Source: Prevotellaceae bacterium UBA2744
Lineage (GTDB): Bacteria; Bacteroidota; Bacteroidia; Bacteroidales; Bacteroidaceae
DNA length: 64,000 bases
Reading direction: 5' to 3'
Assembly: GCA_002353575.1 (NCBI GenBank)
Contig: DEJQ01000009.1
Coordinates: 1-64,000 of the forward strand
A program made the translations under genes and the position numbers. Position 1 is the first letter of the stretch. Each line of letters starts with the position of its first letter. Below are positions 45,040 to 54,383 of the stretch, piece after piece. The notes beneath the pieces were generated by a model, which saw only the letters and a program-made list of their open reading frames with translations, had not been told where the DNA came from and searched no databases.

Positions 45040-45420
45040 TTACTTCTTAGCCTTTGGACGCTTAGCACCGTACTTTGAGCGACGCTGAGTACGACTTGCC
45101 ACGCCAGCTGTATCGAGCGCACCACGTACGATGTGATAACGTACACCCGGAAGGTCCTTTACACGACCACCACGTACAAGAACAATTGAGTGCTCCTGCA
45201 AGTTGTGTCCCTCACCCGGAATGTAAGAGTTAACTTCCTTCTTGTTTGTCAAACGAACACGAGCGACCTTTCTCATCGCTGAATTAGGCTTCTTAGGAGT
45301 TGTAGTATAGACACGGACACAAACGCCACGACGCTGAGGACATGAATCCAAAGCAGGCGACTTGCTCTTATCCACCAACACCTTACGACCTTTTCTTACT
45401 AATTGTTGAATAGTAGGCAT
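45040..45420 (-). CDS. rpsL: 30S ribosomal protein S12
   Basis: 126 aa: MPTIQQLVRKGRKVLVDKSK and the decoding loops YTTTPKKPNSAMRKVARVR (Lys43) and GGRVKDLPGVRYHIVRG (Lys90 region). Both classical streptomycin-resistance positions are the wild-type Lys. A 183-bp gap separates it from rpsG. Confidence 0.99.
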   Translation of the reverse strand: MPTIQQLVRKGRKVLVDKSKSPALDSCPQRRGVCVRVYTTTPKKPNSAMRKVARVRLTNKKEVNSYIPGEGHNLQEHSIVLVRGGRVKDLPGVRYHIVRGALDTAGVASRTQRRSKYGAKRPKAKK

Positions 45421-45797
45421 TTTGTTAAAAATTTAAATTATATTATTACTATTAAAATTCAAATTCAATTCAGCAGCTTTTCTTTTCCTCTGACAACCTG
45501 GCTGCTTTGCCTTCGTAGCCTACCACCATTTTTTACCTTGTCATCTTACATAAAAGTCCTCACGACCCAATATAAAAATCCTTTATGGCAGCCTATTCTA
45601 CTACAGCATACTTCGTGTTTCGATTACCCTTGCAACCTGCGTGCGCAGGTAATACTTGCACCCATGCAGGGCGCGCACTACTCCAAAAAGTGGTGCAAAG
45701 GTACGAAAAAACCGCCGAACAACACAAATTACACTGAATATTTTTTCTCCGACAGTCGAAAAAACTCCTAAAAGCGCAATTCTTTAACTATAATTAA
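45421..45797 (-). other. rpsL upstream region and leader
   Basis: 377 bp with no gene. It holds the rpsL promoter (45696-45727) and a leader of about 270 nt, unusually long and likely regulatory; I see no clear conserved fold in it. Confidence 0.65.
45696..45727 (-). promoter_or_regulatory. Promoter of the rpsL-rpsG-fusA-rpsJ operon
   Basis: Minus strand: -33 TTTG (45725-45728), 21-bp spacer, -7 TACCTTTG (45696-45703), full match to the Bacteroidota consensus and identical to the rplC -7 box. Confidence 0.75.
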
Positions 45798-47570
45798 CTA
45801 TTCTATTAGCTCAAAATGCTGAAAATCCTTACATGAAGTCCAATCCCCGCCCCACTCAAAGCCGGCAGCGGTAAAGAGACGGAAGCACAGGTCATCGTGG
45901 TCTATCTTGTAGGGGAAATCCCACGTACGGTCACAATAGTCGGCGGCTGTGGCGGGCTGAATATAGCGTGAGCCGTCAGCACGATCCTTATAGTAAGGAT
46001 TATAAAGAGTATTGATATCTACTGCGAGACCGCGAGCATGCTTCGACAATTTAGTTGTACCAGATATGGCGCGGTAGCAGAAACACGACGAGTTATTATC
46101 GCGCATCTGAGTTTCATCGTCTGCGTCATACACATCAGGCAACAGCATCCGCTGAATAGGATATTTCGCATCGTAGAGTTGGCGTAAAATCCCAACTACA
46201 CGATCTGCAATCTCCTTATTTACAATCATCTCGCCCACATGTGTCTGCTTATCATAGTCCCAATGCAAGGCACGAATGTGACGTAAATCACTTCTACCTA
46301 TATACGGATTCTCCTTATATGTCTTTCCCTGCATACGCTGCCAAACCCCATCAGGAATAGGATCTGCCGCAAAACATTTATCTACACCGCCAAAAGCCTC
46401 AATATCCTTGTCACTGACAGTACGTCCAGCCTGCCACTCCGTCAGCGGCTTCACATCAGAGGGAAAAGTAAAGTCGGTCTTAACCACACCGTCACCATAG
46501 ATTGTACGGAAGTCATCACGCATCGAAATGACGTGATAACCAGCCTGACGCCACTGCTCACCCAGGGCAAGAGCTTTCTCGCGATTAGCGTGGTCACGTG
46601 CCTCATCATCAGCAATAAGCATAAAGGCAGCAGTCCGGTACTTAGTATTGCTCAGGGCGTAGTTATGCATAGCGACATCACCGCCGCTATTGCCGAACGA
46701 CAGGACCGGCACCTTGCCTATCTCCTGTGTAATCTGCAGCACTTTGTTGGTCTTCAGATTCTTTATGATGAGTTCGTCGGTACGCACGAGGTCTTCTTCT
46801 CTTCCCATTGTATAGTTGACACCTTCCTCTGTGCCCTGACTGCTTGACTTCAACTTCACGTCCATACCAATTACACGATTAGGGTCTATTCCGATAGCCT
46901 CCACCAGCGCACGGCAGATGAAACGGTCGGAGCCTGATACTACATAATAGGTGAAGCCCTTGTCCTTCAGGTATTTAAAAACCTGCAACATGGGTTTATA
47001 GAAACTCTGACCATAGGTCATACCCGTAAAACCATTAGCCTGCTTGGCTGCATATGCCTTGACATAGGCATCGAACTGTGCAAGCGTCATGCCGGCATAT
47101 GCCTTGGCAGCAGCTCTGGCATGCTTCATGTCGAAGTGATCGGGCAGTTTCTTGCCGTTGCGTACGAAATCGCGTATCTCCTGTGCCGTTTCCATCACGT
47201 CTTTCGGTGCTTCGTAGGTAGCATCGTCCAAGGCACGATATTCCAGTAGGTTGTACTCGAAGTAGGAAGGATAGAGTTCACCCACGAACGTTCCGTCCAT
47301 ATCAAACGTAGCTATACGGTCTTCCTGCCTGATGAAATTCTTCGAGTTCGGATTGGTCACGTCCTCTACATATTCCTGCAGTGCAGTCAGTGCCTCGCAC
47401 TGGTTCCAAAGGGTAAAATATTCCTTCGCTGTCGGAGTAACGACTGGAGCATCGTCATCCTTTGAGCATGAAGCAAACACACTGACGCCGCTGACTGTAA
47501 GGATAGCGGCGAACATCCACAATTTTGTCAATCTCATAATTATTGTCATTTTCGTTTTTTTACCACACAT
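45798..47570 (-). CDS. Lipoprotein fusing a HAD-type phosphatase to an M15-type peptidase domain
   Basis: 590 aa from the longest ATG; Met8 and Met12 are equally possible starts. Lipobox Cys35 (VFASCSKD). The N-terminal half is a HAD hydrolase: DMDGTF at 90-95 with nucleophile and acid Asp, YYVVSGSDRFICRAL (motif II) and LSFGNSGGDVAMH (motif IV). The C-terminal part (about 420-590) has the M15 metallopeptidase pattern SKHARGLAVDIN (zinc His and Asp) and DFQHFELIE (zinc His). The first may remove phosphate, the second trim peptidoglycan peptide stems; one protein carrying both is unusual. Periplasmic or outer-membrane location is inferred. Confidence 0.82.
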   Translation of the reverse strand: MCGKKTKMTIIMRLTKLWMFAAILTVSGVSVFASCSKDDDAPVVTPTAKEYFTLWNQCEALTALQEYVEDVTNPNSKNFIRQEDRIATFDMDGTFVGELYPSYFEYNLLEYRALDDATYEAPKDVMETAQEIRDFVRNGKKLPDHFDMKHARAAAKAYAGMTLAQFDAYVKAYAAKQANGFTGMTYGQSFYKPMLQVFKYLKDKGFTYYVVSGSDRFICRALVEAIGIDPNRVIGMDVKLKSSSQGTEEGVNYTMGREEDLVRTDELIIKNLKTNKVLQITQEIGKVPVLSFGNSGGDVAMHNYALSNTKYRTAAFMLIADDEARDHANREKALALGEQWRQAGYHVISMRDDFRTIYGDGVVKTDFTFPSDVKPLTEWQAGRTVSDKDIEAFGGVDKCFAADPIPDGVWQRMQGKTYKENPYIGRSDLRHIRALHWDYDKQTHVGEMIVNKEIADRVVGILRQLYDAKYPIQRMLLPDVYDADDETQMRDNNSSCFCYRAISGTTKLSKHARGLAVDINTLYNPYYKDRADGSRYIQPATAADYCDRTWDFPYKIDHDDLCFRLFTAAGFEWGGDWTSCKDFQHFELIE

Positions 47571-47649
47571 ACAAATTCACAAGGATAACCTTTAAATAGA
47601 CTCTTAATCAAATTTTCCGCGAAGATACTCAATAATGAAACAAAAATCG

Positions 47650-47657
47650 TATATTTG
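47650..47657 (+). promoter_or_regulatory. Candidate -7 box for the outer-membrane barrel gene
   Basis: TATATTTG matches TAnnTTTG, 46 bp before the start codon. No convincing -33 partner. Confidence 0.4.
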
Positions 47658-47702
47658 CAGAAATTATTTTAAAAGAAATCTATTACACCCTCTTTAATCA
47701 TT

Positions 47703-49463
47703 ATGCAAACAGGACATATAAAGCGTTATCTGATAAACAGTTTACTATTGTGTACCTTATGGATAAACAGTCAAAATGTTTTTGCTGCGGACAACAATGA
47801 AATAATAGAATTTCAAGGTGACCGATATGTAATCCATGTCAGCAAGATGAACCCCGACAGCGAGATGACCCTATTGGACCTACTGAACACATGTCCAGAA
47901 TTTCTGTCTCTCAACGGAAAGGAAATAGACCACCTCCCATATAGTTTGCGTGTCGATAACATTGGCATCGTCACTGATGAGGAATCATTTTTAGCGAATG
48001 TGAAAGCATGCGAAATCGACCGTATTCAGATATGCAGCAACAGTTCTGTGGCAAAGGCAGTAAGCGGCACGACAGGTGTGATAGACATCTATTACCGCGA
48101 AGACGTAAAGACCGACGGTAAGGCCGCTGTGACAGGAAGCACCTACGGCAACGGAATGCTCTACACCGACTTTACCAACAGAAACAAAAAACTTGCCATA
48201 CAAGGCTATGCTATGGTTCGAACCTCTTACGGCAAGGCCTATCCCACCGACATACAACGCATGACCAATCGCTCTCTGGCAGAAAACGTACATCTAAACC
48301 TGGACTGGAAAATGAGCGGCAGCGACAGGCTTATCGTGAAAGCTTTCCAAAAGTATGAAAACGGAAAGACAAAACTATTCAACCCTGATTTGACAGCTGA
48401 GCACCCCTCCTATGGTCGCTATTTCGGATTAGTATTATCCTATTCTCATACGTTCAGGAATGATGCAATCCTCTATGCAGAGATGGGAAGCGACTACACC
48501 AGAAACGCATACGACGGCAGCAAGCTTGGCGACAGATACCCCTATGCTTTCGTGGAGCTGAACACTCCTATCTTCACCCCCGACCTATGGCTTATGGTAG
48601 GTACAGAGGTGGATTACGAAAACACACTATACATCGGCAATAACCGCGAACAATACTTGCTGACTGATTTCTATGCACAACTGGATTTCACTCATGGTCC
48701 ATGGGTATTTACATTGGGTGACCGCTTTCGATTAATGAACTTCTGGAATCGCCACTACGACTCAGCCGACCGCAGTCTGTGGAATCATAATCGCAACAAC
48801 CACTCCTATCTGGCCAGTGCAGGCTTAAAGGCTGGCCGCAATTTCTTCCAGGTCCTGTTTACCCGTCGTTTCTTCATACCAGGGATAAGCGATTTCCTCA
48901 CAGACGAGTCAGCACCGACCACAGCCCTGAAATATTCCGGAACCGGATATAGTACAAACATCGTGCACCAGGGAGTATTGCGCTACTCTTACCAGCAGAA
49001 AAATTTCTTCTTCCACACCAGCGTCGAAAGCAACTGGTACAGCCATCTGCCCGGTCCCAACTACCTGCAGTTCGGTTTCAGAAACTCCGTCTTCTGGAAG
49101 ATAGGACGATGGGAACTGACAATGGGTGCCAATTTCTACCACAATCATTTAAACGCAAGTGCTAACACTGCCTCCGAGAACAGCAACTTCGTAACACTCA
49201 AGTTGGCACCTGTCCTTAATCTTCCTCTTGGATTCCGCCTCTCATCGACGCTTCTCTATTCCAGCAAGCGCACCATGGACGTCCTTCCTGCCCATCTCTT
49301 TGCCACCGTCAAACTGAACAAACAATTCGGGAAGAAAGTCAATATCTTCGCCGAATTCCATGATTTGGCAGGATACCCCACAGGTAACTGGATACAGCTC
49401 GCCGATCTGTATCAGAACCGTGCCTTGAGCATAGGAGCCACAATCTATCCTTTCCGTAAATAA
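47703..49463 (+). CDS. TonB-receptor-like outer-membrane beta-barrel protein
   Basis: 586 aa. Signal peptide about 1-29 (ending VFAAD). Residues about 45-140 look like a reduced, divergent TonB plug (MTLLDLLNTCPEFLSLNGKE; DRIQICSNSSVAKAVSGTTG, VIDIYYRE). The rest is alternating-residue beta-barrel strand (GYAMVRTSYGKAY, FFQVLFTRRFFIPG). It lacks the carboxypeptidase-regulatory domain of SusC and is much shorter, so it likely moves a small substrate or is a non-transporting barrel. It is 31 bp before the NhaC gene and may share its transcript. Confidence 0.72.
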   Translation: MQTGHIKRYLINSLLLCTLWINSQNVFAADNNEIIEFQGDRYVIHVSKMNPDSEMTLLDLLNTCPEFLSLNGKEIDHLPYSLRVDNIGIVTDEESFLANVKACEIDRIQICSNSSVAKAVSGTTGVIDIYYREDVKTDGKAAVTGSTYGNGMLYTDFTNRNKKLAIQGYAMVRTSYGKAYPTDIQRMTNRSLAENVHLNLDWKMSGSDRLIVKAFQKYENGKTKLFNPDLTAEHPSYGRYFGLVLSYSHTFRNDAILYAEMGSDYTRNAYDGSKLGDRYPYAFVELNTPIFTPDLWLMVGTEVDYENTLYIGNNREQYLLTDFYAQLDFTHGPWVFTLGDRFRLMNFWNRHYDSADRSLWNHNRNNHSYLASAGLKAGRNFFQVLFTRRFFIPGISDFLTDESAPTTALKYSGTGYSTNIVHQGVLRYSYQQKNFFFHTSVESNWYSHLPGPNYLQFGFRNSVFWKIGRWELTMGANFYHNHLNASANTASENSNFVTLKLAPVLNLPLGFRLSSTLLYSSKRTMDVLPAHLFATVKLNKQFGKKVNIFAEFHDLAGYPTGNWIQLADLYQNRALSIGATIYPFRK

Positions 49464-49494
49464 ATACAAATCTTATAATCCAGCCATTATCATT

Positions 49495-51108
49495 ATGAAT
49501 CTCGTAAAATCCACAAAGCCCGGAAATCCCAAATGGATGACTAATTTGTCACTGATAGCCGTCATCATGTTTTTAGGATGGCTATACTATGCTGTGGGTA
49601 TCAATCACATGCCCGTCAAGAACACCATATGGGCTTTGACACCACCAATCATTGCCATATCACTGGCACTTATCACCAAAGAAGTATATAGCTCATTATT
49701 CCTTGGAATGGTGACAGGCGCACTACTCAACGCAGACTTCCAATTTGTGGAAGGGCTCAACCGGCTGTTTCCCAATGGCGTAATGAGCGTACTTGCCGAC
49801 AAGTGGAACGTAGGCATTTTGGTATTTCTGGTTATTCTCGGCACTATGGTCCAACTAATGAATCGAACCGGCGGTTCAGCTGCGTTTGGAGCATGGGCAT
49901 CCAACCGCATCAAAAGTCGTAGAGGAGCACAGCTGTCAACCATGCTGTTGGGGTGTCTGATTTTCATCGATGATTATTTCAACTGCCTCACCGTTGGTTC
50001 CGTCATGCGGCCAGTAACCGACAAGCATAAGATAAGCCGTGCGAAACTCGCCTATCTGATCGATTCAACGGCAGCACCCATCTGCATCATTGCCCCCATC
50101 TCGTCGTGGGCTGCGGCAGTATCAGGATTCGTGAAGGGAGAAAACGGCATGAGCATCTTCGTCCAGTCCATCCCCTATAATTTCTATGCGCTGCTGACTC
50201 TGGCTATGATGGTATTCATCATCCTTATGAAGATAGACTATGGTCCAATGCTTCAGAACGAGAACAATGCCAGAAACGGTGATCTCTTCACCACAAGCGA
50301 GGACAAACAAACCGATGAAGGCTGTCTAAAGGAAGGGAAAGTAGGCAGAGTGTCAGACCTTGTAATCCCTGTGCTGTTTTTGATTACCGGATGTGTAATC
50401 GGCATGATATACACAGGCGGGTTCTTCTCCGGCAAGGGCTTTGTCGAAGCCTTTGGCGCAAGCGATGCATCAGTGGGACTGGTATTAGGTTCTTCCGTAG
50501 CACTCATCACCACCATAGCCTACTACCTGATGCGCAGGTCACTGTCTTTCAGCGACTGCATGAACTGTCTGCCTGAAGGATTCAAGCAAATGGTCCCGGC
50601 CATGCTGATTCTTACATTTGCATGGACACTGAAAAACACTACCGACAATCTGGGAGCAGCAACGTATGTAGCCAGCCTTATGGAACACTCTGCCAGCGGG
50701 CTGATGAGTTTCCTACCCGCAATCATATTTATTGTTGCCGTCGGTTTGGCTTTTGCCTCAGGAACATCATGGGGTACATTCGGCATACTCATCCCCATCG
50801 TAGTTTCATGTTTCCAAGATATTGATCAACAGCTCATGATTATCTCCATATCTGCCTGCATGGCAGGTGCTGTGTGCGGCGATCACTGTTCCCCCATCTC
50901 CGACACTACCATTATGTCATCGGCTGGAGCACAATGTGAACACATGAACCACGTCACTACCCAACTGCCTTATGCCCTGACAGTAGCCATGGTGTCATTC
51001 TTCACATTCCTCGTGGTTGGATTCACAAGGAGTGAGCTGATATCGCTTGCGTTTGGTATCATAGCCCTGTTTCTTCTTCTCACGTTCATACGATTCAGAA
51101 GAAGGTAA
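49495..51108 (+). CDS. NhaC-family sodium/proton antiporter
   Basis: 537 aa with about 11-12 hydrophobic segments. The family signatures are FIDDYFNCLTVGSVMRPVTD, LIDSTAAPICIIAPISSWAA, SGTSWGTFGILIPIV and GDHCSPISDTTIMSSAGA. It should exchange Na+ for protons, or a substrate for Na+ as some members do. The segment between about 255 and 285 (ENNARNGDLFTTSEDKQTDE) is a hydrophilic cytoplasmic loop. Close to the upstream barrel gene, opposite to the next gene. Confidence 0.9.
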   Translation: MNLVKSTKPGNPKWMTNLSLIAVIMFLGWLYYAVGINHMPVKNTIWALTPPIIAISLALITKEVYSSLFLGMVTGALLNADFQFVEGLNRLFPNGVMSVLADKWNVGILVFLVILGTMVQLMNRTGGSAAFGAWASNRIKSRRGAQLSTMLLGCLIFIDDYFNCLTVGSVMRPVTDKHKISRAKLAYLIDSTAAPICIIAPISSWAAAVSGFVKGENGMSIFVQSIPYNFYALLTLAMMVFIILMKIDYGPMLQNENNARNGDLFTTSEDKQTDEGCLKEGKVGRVSDLVIPVLFLITGCVIGMIYTGGFFSGKGFVEAFGASDASVGLVLGSSVALITTIAYYLMRRSLSFSDCMNCLPEGFKQMVPAMLILTFAWTLKNTTDNLGAATYVASLMEHSASGLMSFLPAIIFIVAVGLAFASGTSWGTFGILIPIVVSCFQDIDQQLMIISISACMAGAVCGDHCSPISDTTIMSSAGAQCEHMNHVTTQLPYALTVAMVSFFTFLVVGFTRSELISLAFGIIALFLLLTFIRFRRR

Positions 51109-51140
51109 CATATAATGTCACATAAAGGAAGGAATTACAC

Positions 51141-52310
51141 CTAACGGGACTGAAGTTTCAGAGTATAGGGATTACGTTTGTCGGTCATGCCAAAACGCGA
51201 ATCGACATCGCCGAGCACATTGAAGCGTCGCAACTCTGCCTTGTCGTGGCATCCGTCACCATCAGTGTCCGAGAAGGTCACAAGCGTACATCTGCCTAAT
51301 TTCAGATACCCTGCATTAGCGTATGTAAAGTTCAGTTTTTTGCGTTCCACTCCCTGTACGCCATTTCCCTGTATGTCTATGCTATCGCCTGCCGTGAGAA
51401 GGTAACAATACTGGTCAAGGCTGTCGCCGCGTTCCTCTAACGAATGGTTGTGTCCGAAGAAGAAAATTATATCGTGCTTCTCTGCTGCGCGGCTCAAGGC
51501 ATCGAACCAACTGGCTCCGCCAGGGTTGTCGTTTCTATGGGCATGCATAGGCACATGACTCATCACCACGATAGGGGCATTGTCGGTAAGTGTCGATACC
51601 CATGATGTAAATCGGGCAGTAGCCGATTCTGCAGAAATACCGAAGGGATCGACAACATCAATACCGTTATACGCTCTCACTCCGCCCTTTGGTTCCGGCG
51701 GCAGCCCTGACGGATTGCCTCCACCACCCTCTCCACCAGCCGGTTCGCTCGGGGTCTCTTTAGATTCTTCGTTTTCAGGCATGGAGTCCGCACCTCCTTC
51801 CCCCTCTGCATTCTCCTGTTCCTCGTAGAGTGCAACAGCAACACGGGTTAAGGAATCGGTATCAAATACCATCTGTGCATAACTGATTCCATATACATAA
51901 TAGCCATTGCAACGTCGCGGACCACTGAAAAAAGCCTGATACCCATCTACACAAGCCTGGTCGTGCGACCCATATGTAAAAAGCACATCTGTAGCCACGG
52001 GCGATAATGTACGATAAATTTCCTTACGCAAGTCAGCAAGTGTAAAAGCCGGCTGCCCGGTTTCTCCTCTGTCAGGTCCTCTGCCTACATAGTCACCTCC
52101 CAGCAACACTACGCTTGGAGTGACGGCATCAAAACGGCTGACAGCCATCTGTACCGCGACAGCCAGATTATTGCCTTCACCAGCCTCATGCCGGTCTGTA
52201 GCTACCAAAAGCGACGTGCTTACACCGCTGGAATCTGCTTGTTTATCGCCATTATCTTCATCAGAACAGGCTGTAGGAAAGACTGCGCCGACAACAATGG
52301 CGACAGCCAT
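51141..52310 (-). CDS. Calcineurin-like metallophosphoesterase lipoprotein
   Basis: 389 aa. Lipobox Cys15 (FPTACSDE). Metal motifs in order: DRH at 39-41, LLGGDYVGRGP, FTYGSHDQ (usually GNHD), VVMSHVPMHAH and FFFGHNHS. About 170-215 is a low-complexity Glu/Gly/Pro/Ser insert (EGEGGADSMPENEESKETPS) likely forming a flexible surface loop. The signal peptide has no basic residue near its start; a frame shift close to the ATG cannot be excluded, because an overlapping upstream ATG in another frame encodes Met-Ser-Phe-Lys. Function is inferred: phosphomonoester or diester cleavage outside the cytoplasm. Confidence 0.8.
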   Translation of the reverse strand: MAVAIVVGAVFPTACSDEDNGDKQADSSGVSTSLLVATDRHEAGEGNNLAVAVQMAVSRFDAVTPSVVLLGGDYVGRGPDRGETGQPAFTLADLRKEIYRTLSPVATDVLFTYGSHDQACVDGYQAFFSGPRRCNGYYVYGISYAQMVFDTDSLTRVAVALYEEQENAEGEGGADSMPENEESKETPSEPAGGEGGGGNPSGLPPEPKGGVRAYNGIDVVDPFGISAESATARFTSWVSTLTDNAPIVVMSHVPMHAHRNDNPGGASWFDALSRAAEKHDIIFFFGHNHSLEERGDSLDQYCYLLTAGDSIDIQGNGVQGVERKKLNFTYANAGYLKLGRCTLVTFSDTDGDGCHDKAELRRFNVLGDVDSRFGMTDKRNPYTLKLQSR

Positions 52311-52392
52311 AGTTACTTAAAACTCATATTGGCAGGAATGTAATTATTTCAAAATATCACCTCATAAAAGCAGAGTTTTATTAAAAAAATGG

Positions 52393-52400
52393 TACCTTCG
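52393..52400 (+). promoter_or_regulatory. Weak -7 candidate for the AraC gene
   Basis: TACCTTCG differs by one base from TAnnTTTG and lies only 8 bp before the ATG, so the mRNA would be nearly leaderless. Low trust. Confidence 0.25.
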
Positions 52401-52407
52401 CAGCGAA

Positions 52408-53511
52408 ATGGGACAGATTGTTGATGCCATATTCTTTATGCTTTACGGCAGCGCTGCAATGTTTAGCTTGAGCGCATGCTGCTATCTGCTATTTCGTCAA
52501 GGCAAGGCCTTTGCACCCGACATCAAGCCGCCACAACGTTTGTGCCGGTGGACGGCAGCTTTCTTTGCTTCCATAACCTTGAGCCACCTATGGTATCTGC
52601 CTATATATTTCCAGTCTTCCCCAGACGACTTGATGCTATATGACCTAATAGGCGGACTGCTTGACTGCATAACGGTTTTACCAATATCCATAGCCGTCAT
52701 GTTCACTACGCTGCAAGACCGCAGACGACCCCTGTGGCCTATCTGTGTGATAGCAGCCCCACTTGTCATTGCATTGGCATTGTGCATCAGCAGGCGTAGC
52801 AACGACCTCTTACCACTGGTCTATGGCTATTTCCTGTTAATGGTCGCCGCCTTAATCATTTATATGACAGTGGAAGTGAGAAGATACGGACGCTGGTTGC
52901 GCGACAACTATGCCGATCTTGAACATAAGGAGGTGTGGCAGAGTTTCGCAGTTCTTATTGTCATTATGTTTGGATTCAGCATCTACATATTTGAAATCGG
53001 CGGTCCGTTATACGAGTTCGTCATTCAGATGATAGATATTACACTCGTATGCTACCTCCTGTGGCGGGTAGAAACACTGAGTGACCTTAGCATTAACATG
53101 AACGAGACAGAAGAGGATGCTGACACTGCAGAGCCATCGGGAGACAATGACACATCACTATCCATTCGCAACCACATCAGCCCATTGCTGGAACAGTACT
53201 GCGAGCGCCCGCAACTCTATTTGCAATACGACATCTCCCTATCCGAACTCGCCAGGCGGATTGGAACGAACCGTTCGTATCTCAGCAAACACTTTGCCGC
53301 ACAGGGCATCACCTACAATACATACATCAACGGACTGCGAATCCGCCATTTCATCAGTCTTTATCAGGAAGCAGCAAGAACTCATCAGCCAGCGACAGCA
53401 CAACAACTTGCACACAAAAGCGGATTTCGCAGTTATAGCACATTCAGCGCAGCCTTCAAGCAGCTGAAGAGAGTGACCCCTACGGAATGGATGCAACTTT
53501 CAGAATCGTAA
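52408..53511 (+). CDS. Membrane-anchored AraC-family transcription regulator
   Basis: 367 aa. The N-terminal 220 residues contain about six to seven hydrophobic helices (MFSLSACCYLLFRQG, ITLSHLWYLPIYFQ, ISIAVMFTTLQDR, VIALALCISRR, LLMVAALIIYMTVE, FGFSIYIFEIG). The C-terminal 100 residues are an AraC DNA-binding domain with two helix-turn-helix units (SLSELARRIGTNRSYLSKHF; TAQQLAHKSGFRSYSTFSAA). A membrane sensor fused to AraC is known in this phylum. Its likely targets are neighbouring genes at 47.7-57.8 kb. The signal is unknown. Confidence 0.85.
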   Translation: MGQIVDAIFFMLYGSAAMFSLSACCYLLFRQGKAFAPDIKPPQRLCRWTAAFFASITLSHLWYLPIYFQSSPDDLMLYDLIGGLLDCITVLPISIAVMFTTLQDRRRPLWPICVIAAPLVIALALCISRRSNDLLPLVYGYFLLMVAALIIYMTVEVRRYGRWLRDNYADLEHKEVWQSFAVLIVIMFGFSIYIFEIGGPLYEFVIQMIDITLVCYLLWRVETLSDLSINMNETEEDADTAEPSGDNDTSLSIRNHISPLLEQYCERPQLYLQYDISLSELARRIGTNRSYLSKHFAAQGITYNTYINGLRIRHFISLYQEAARTHQPATAQQLAHKSGFRSYSTFSAAFKQLKRVTPTEWMQLSES

Positions 53512-53644
53512 AATCTTTTTCTGAATCGTAAAATCATTACTTTCTTTACGCGAGAGTTATTGTGTTTTTCACGTGAATTGCCTAACTATGCGCCACAATT
53601 CAAAAAAACTAATATCACCAGTCAAAAAGAAAGGATTTTTTGCT

Positions 53645-53772
53645 ATGAGTTTGCCGACTTCCTTCTCGTCACCAAGGACGTACTGACCTGCCCGGAAAAC
53701 GAGATTCATACGGCGAAGCCCGCCGCCACCTACTTCGAGGGCAAGAAGGTCTACGGTAAGCCAAATGAGTAA
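53645..53772 (+). pseudogene. Amidohydrolase C-terminal remnant
   Basis: The frame from about 53645 encodes EFADFLLVTKDVLTCPENEI and ends KPAATYFEGKKVYG. This matches the last 38 residues of the amidohydrolase at 54384-56117 (KYADFLLVTKDVLTCPVKEI, then KPAATYFEGKKVF). The upstream part of that frame (from 53560, a TTG) is unrelated and has no good start. It looks like what is left of a duplicated gene after deletion of the 5' part. Confidence 0.8.
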
Positions 53773-53805
53773 AAAAATGAGTAAAAAATACGTGCGCTTT
53801 CATTT

Positions 53806-54357
53806 ATGGATATAAGATTCAAAAAGAAAACAAACATCTTTAACGTAGTCGTGACTGCCTTGTCAGCCATGATCTCGGTAGGGATTACATTTTATGCCGT
53901 AGCCCTATTTGGCGTGTATGAGGCTGGAGAAGAAATCGTCCTCAACATGTTTTACGTCGCCTGTATAGTTATGATGTGGTTGTATTTCTTCAACCGGATT
54001 AGCACAGATCATTTCAACTATTGGAGCTCGATATGCATGGGCATGACGGTGTTGCTGCGTGACATTCTTTTTAAACCTCCTTTGGCTACATACGCTCTTC
54101 AGATAACATGTCTTACCCTTTCGGTGTGGTTACTCCTCATGCTCACATACTTCTATGCCCGCAAGGACTGGAAGAGTTATTCCAAGGGCGACCTGTGGTT
54201 CATCTTTGTCGTCGATGTCATCATTGCGGCACTCTACAACTACGATATTCTCATTGAGGCTGTAGACGAGACAACACCCTATTACATGACGGAAATATGG
54301 ATCCGCCCCACCATTACCTATGGACTGGTGGCCTGCTTTGTAAAGGAAACAGAATAG
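53806..54357 (+). CDS. Small polytopic membrane protein
   Basis: 183 aa with about five hydrophobic helices (VVVTALSAMISVGITFYAVA, IVLNMFYVACIVMMWLYFF, QITCLTLSVWLLLMLTYFY, WFIFVVDVIIAALYN). The start is Lys-rich (MDIRFKKKTNI). No motif known to me. It lies between the amidohydrolase remnant and the intact amidohydrolase, 26 bp before the latter, so it may be its cotranscribed partner. Function not assigned. Confidence 0.6.
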   Translation: MDIRFKKKTNIFNVVVTALSAMISVGITFYAVALFGVYEAGEEIVLNMFYVACIVMMWLYFFNRISTDHFNYWSSICMGMTVLLRDILFKPPLATYALQITCLTLSVWLLLMLTYFYARKDWKSYSKGDLWFIFVVDVIIAALYNYDILIEAVDETTPYYMTEIWIRPTITYGLVACFVKETE

Positions 54358-54383
54358 TCATAACATCCTAAATAATGTAATGT

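Noticed and set aside
44284..45078. A 264-codon plus-strand open frame
   Set aside because: It overlaps fusA, rpsG and rpsL on the other strand; its sequence is low-quality and aromatic-rich with no known motif.
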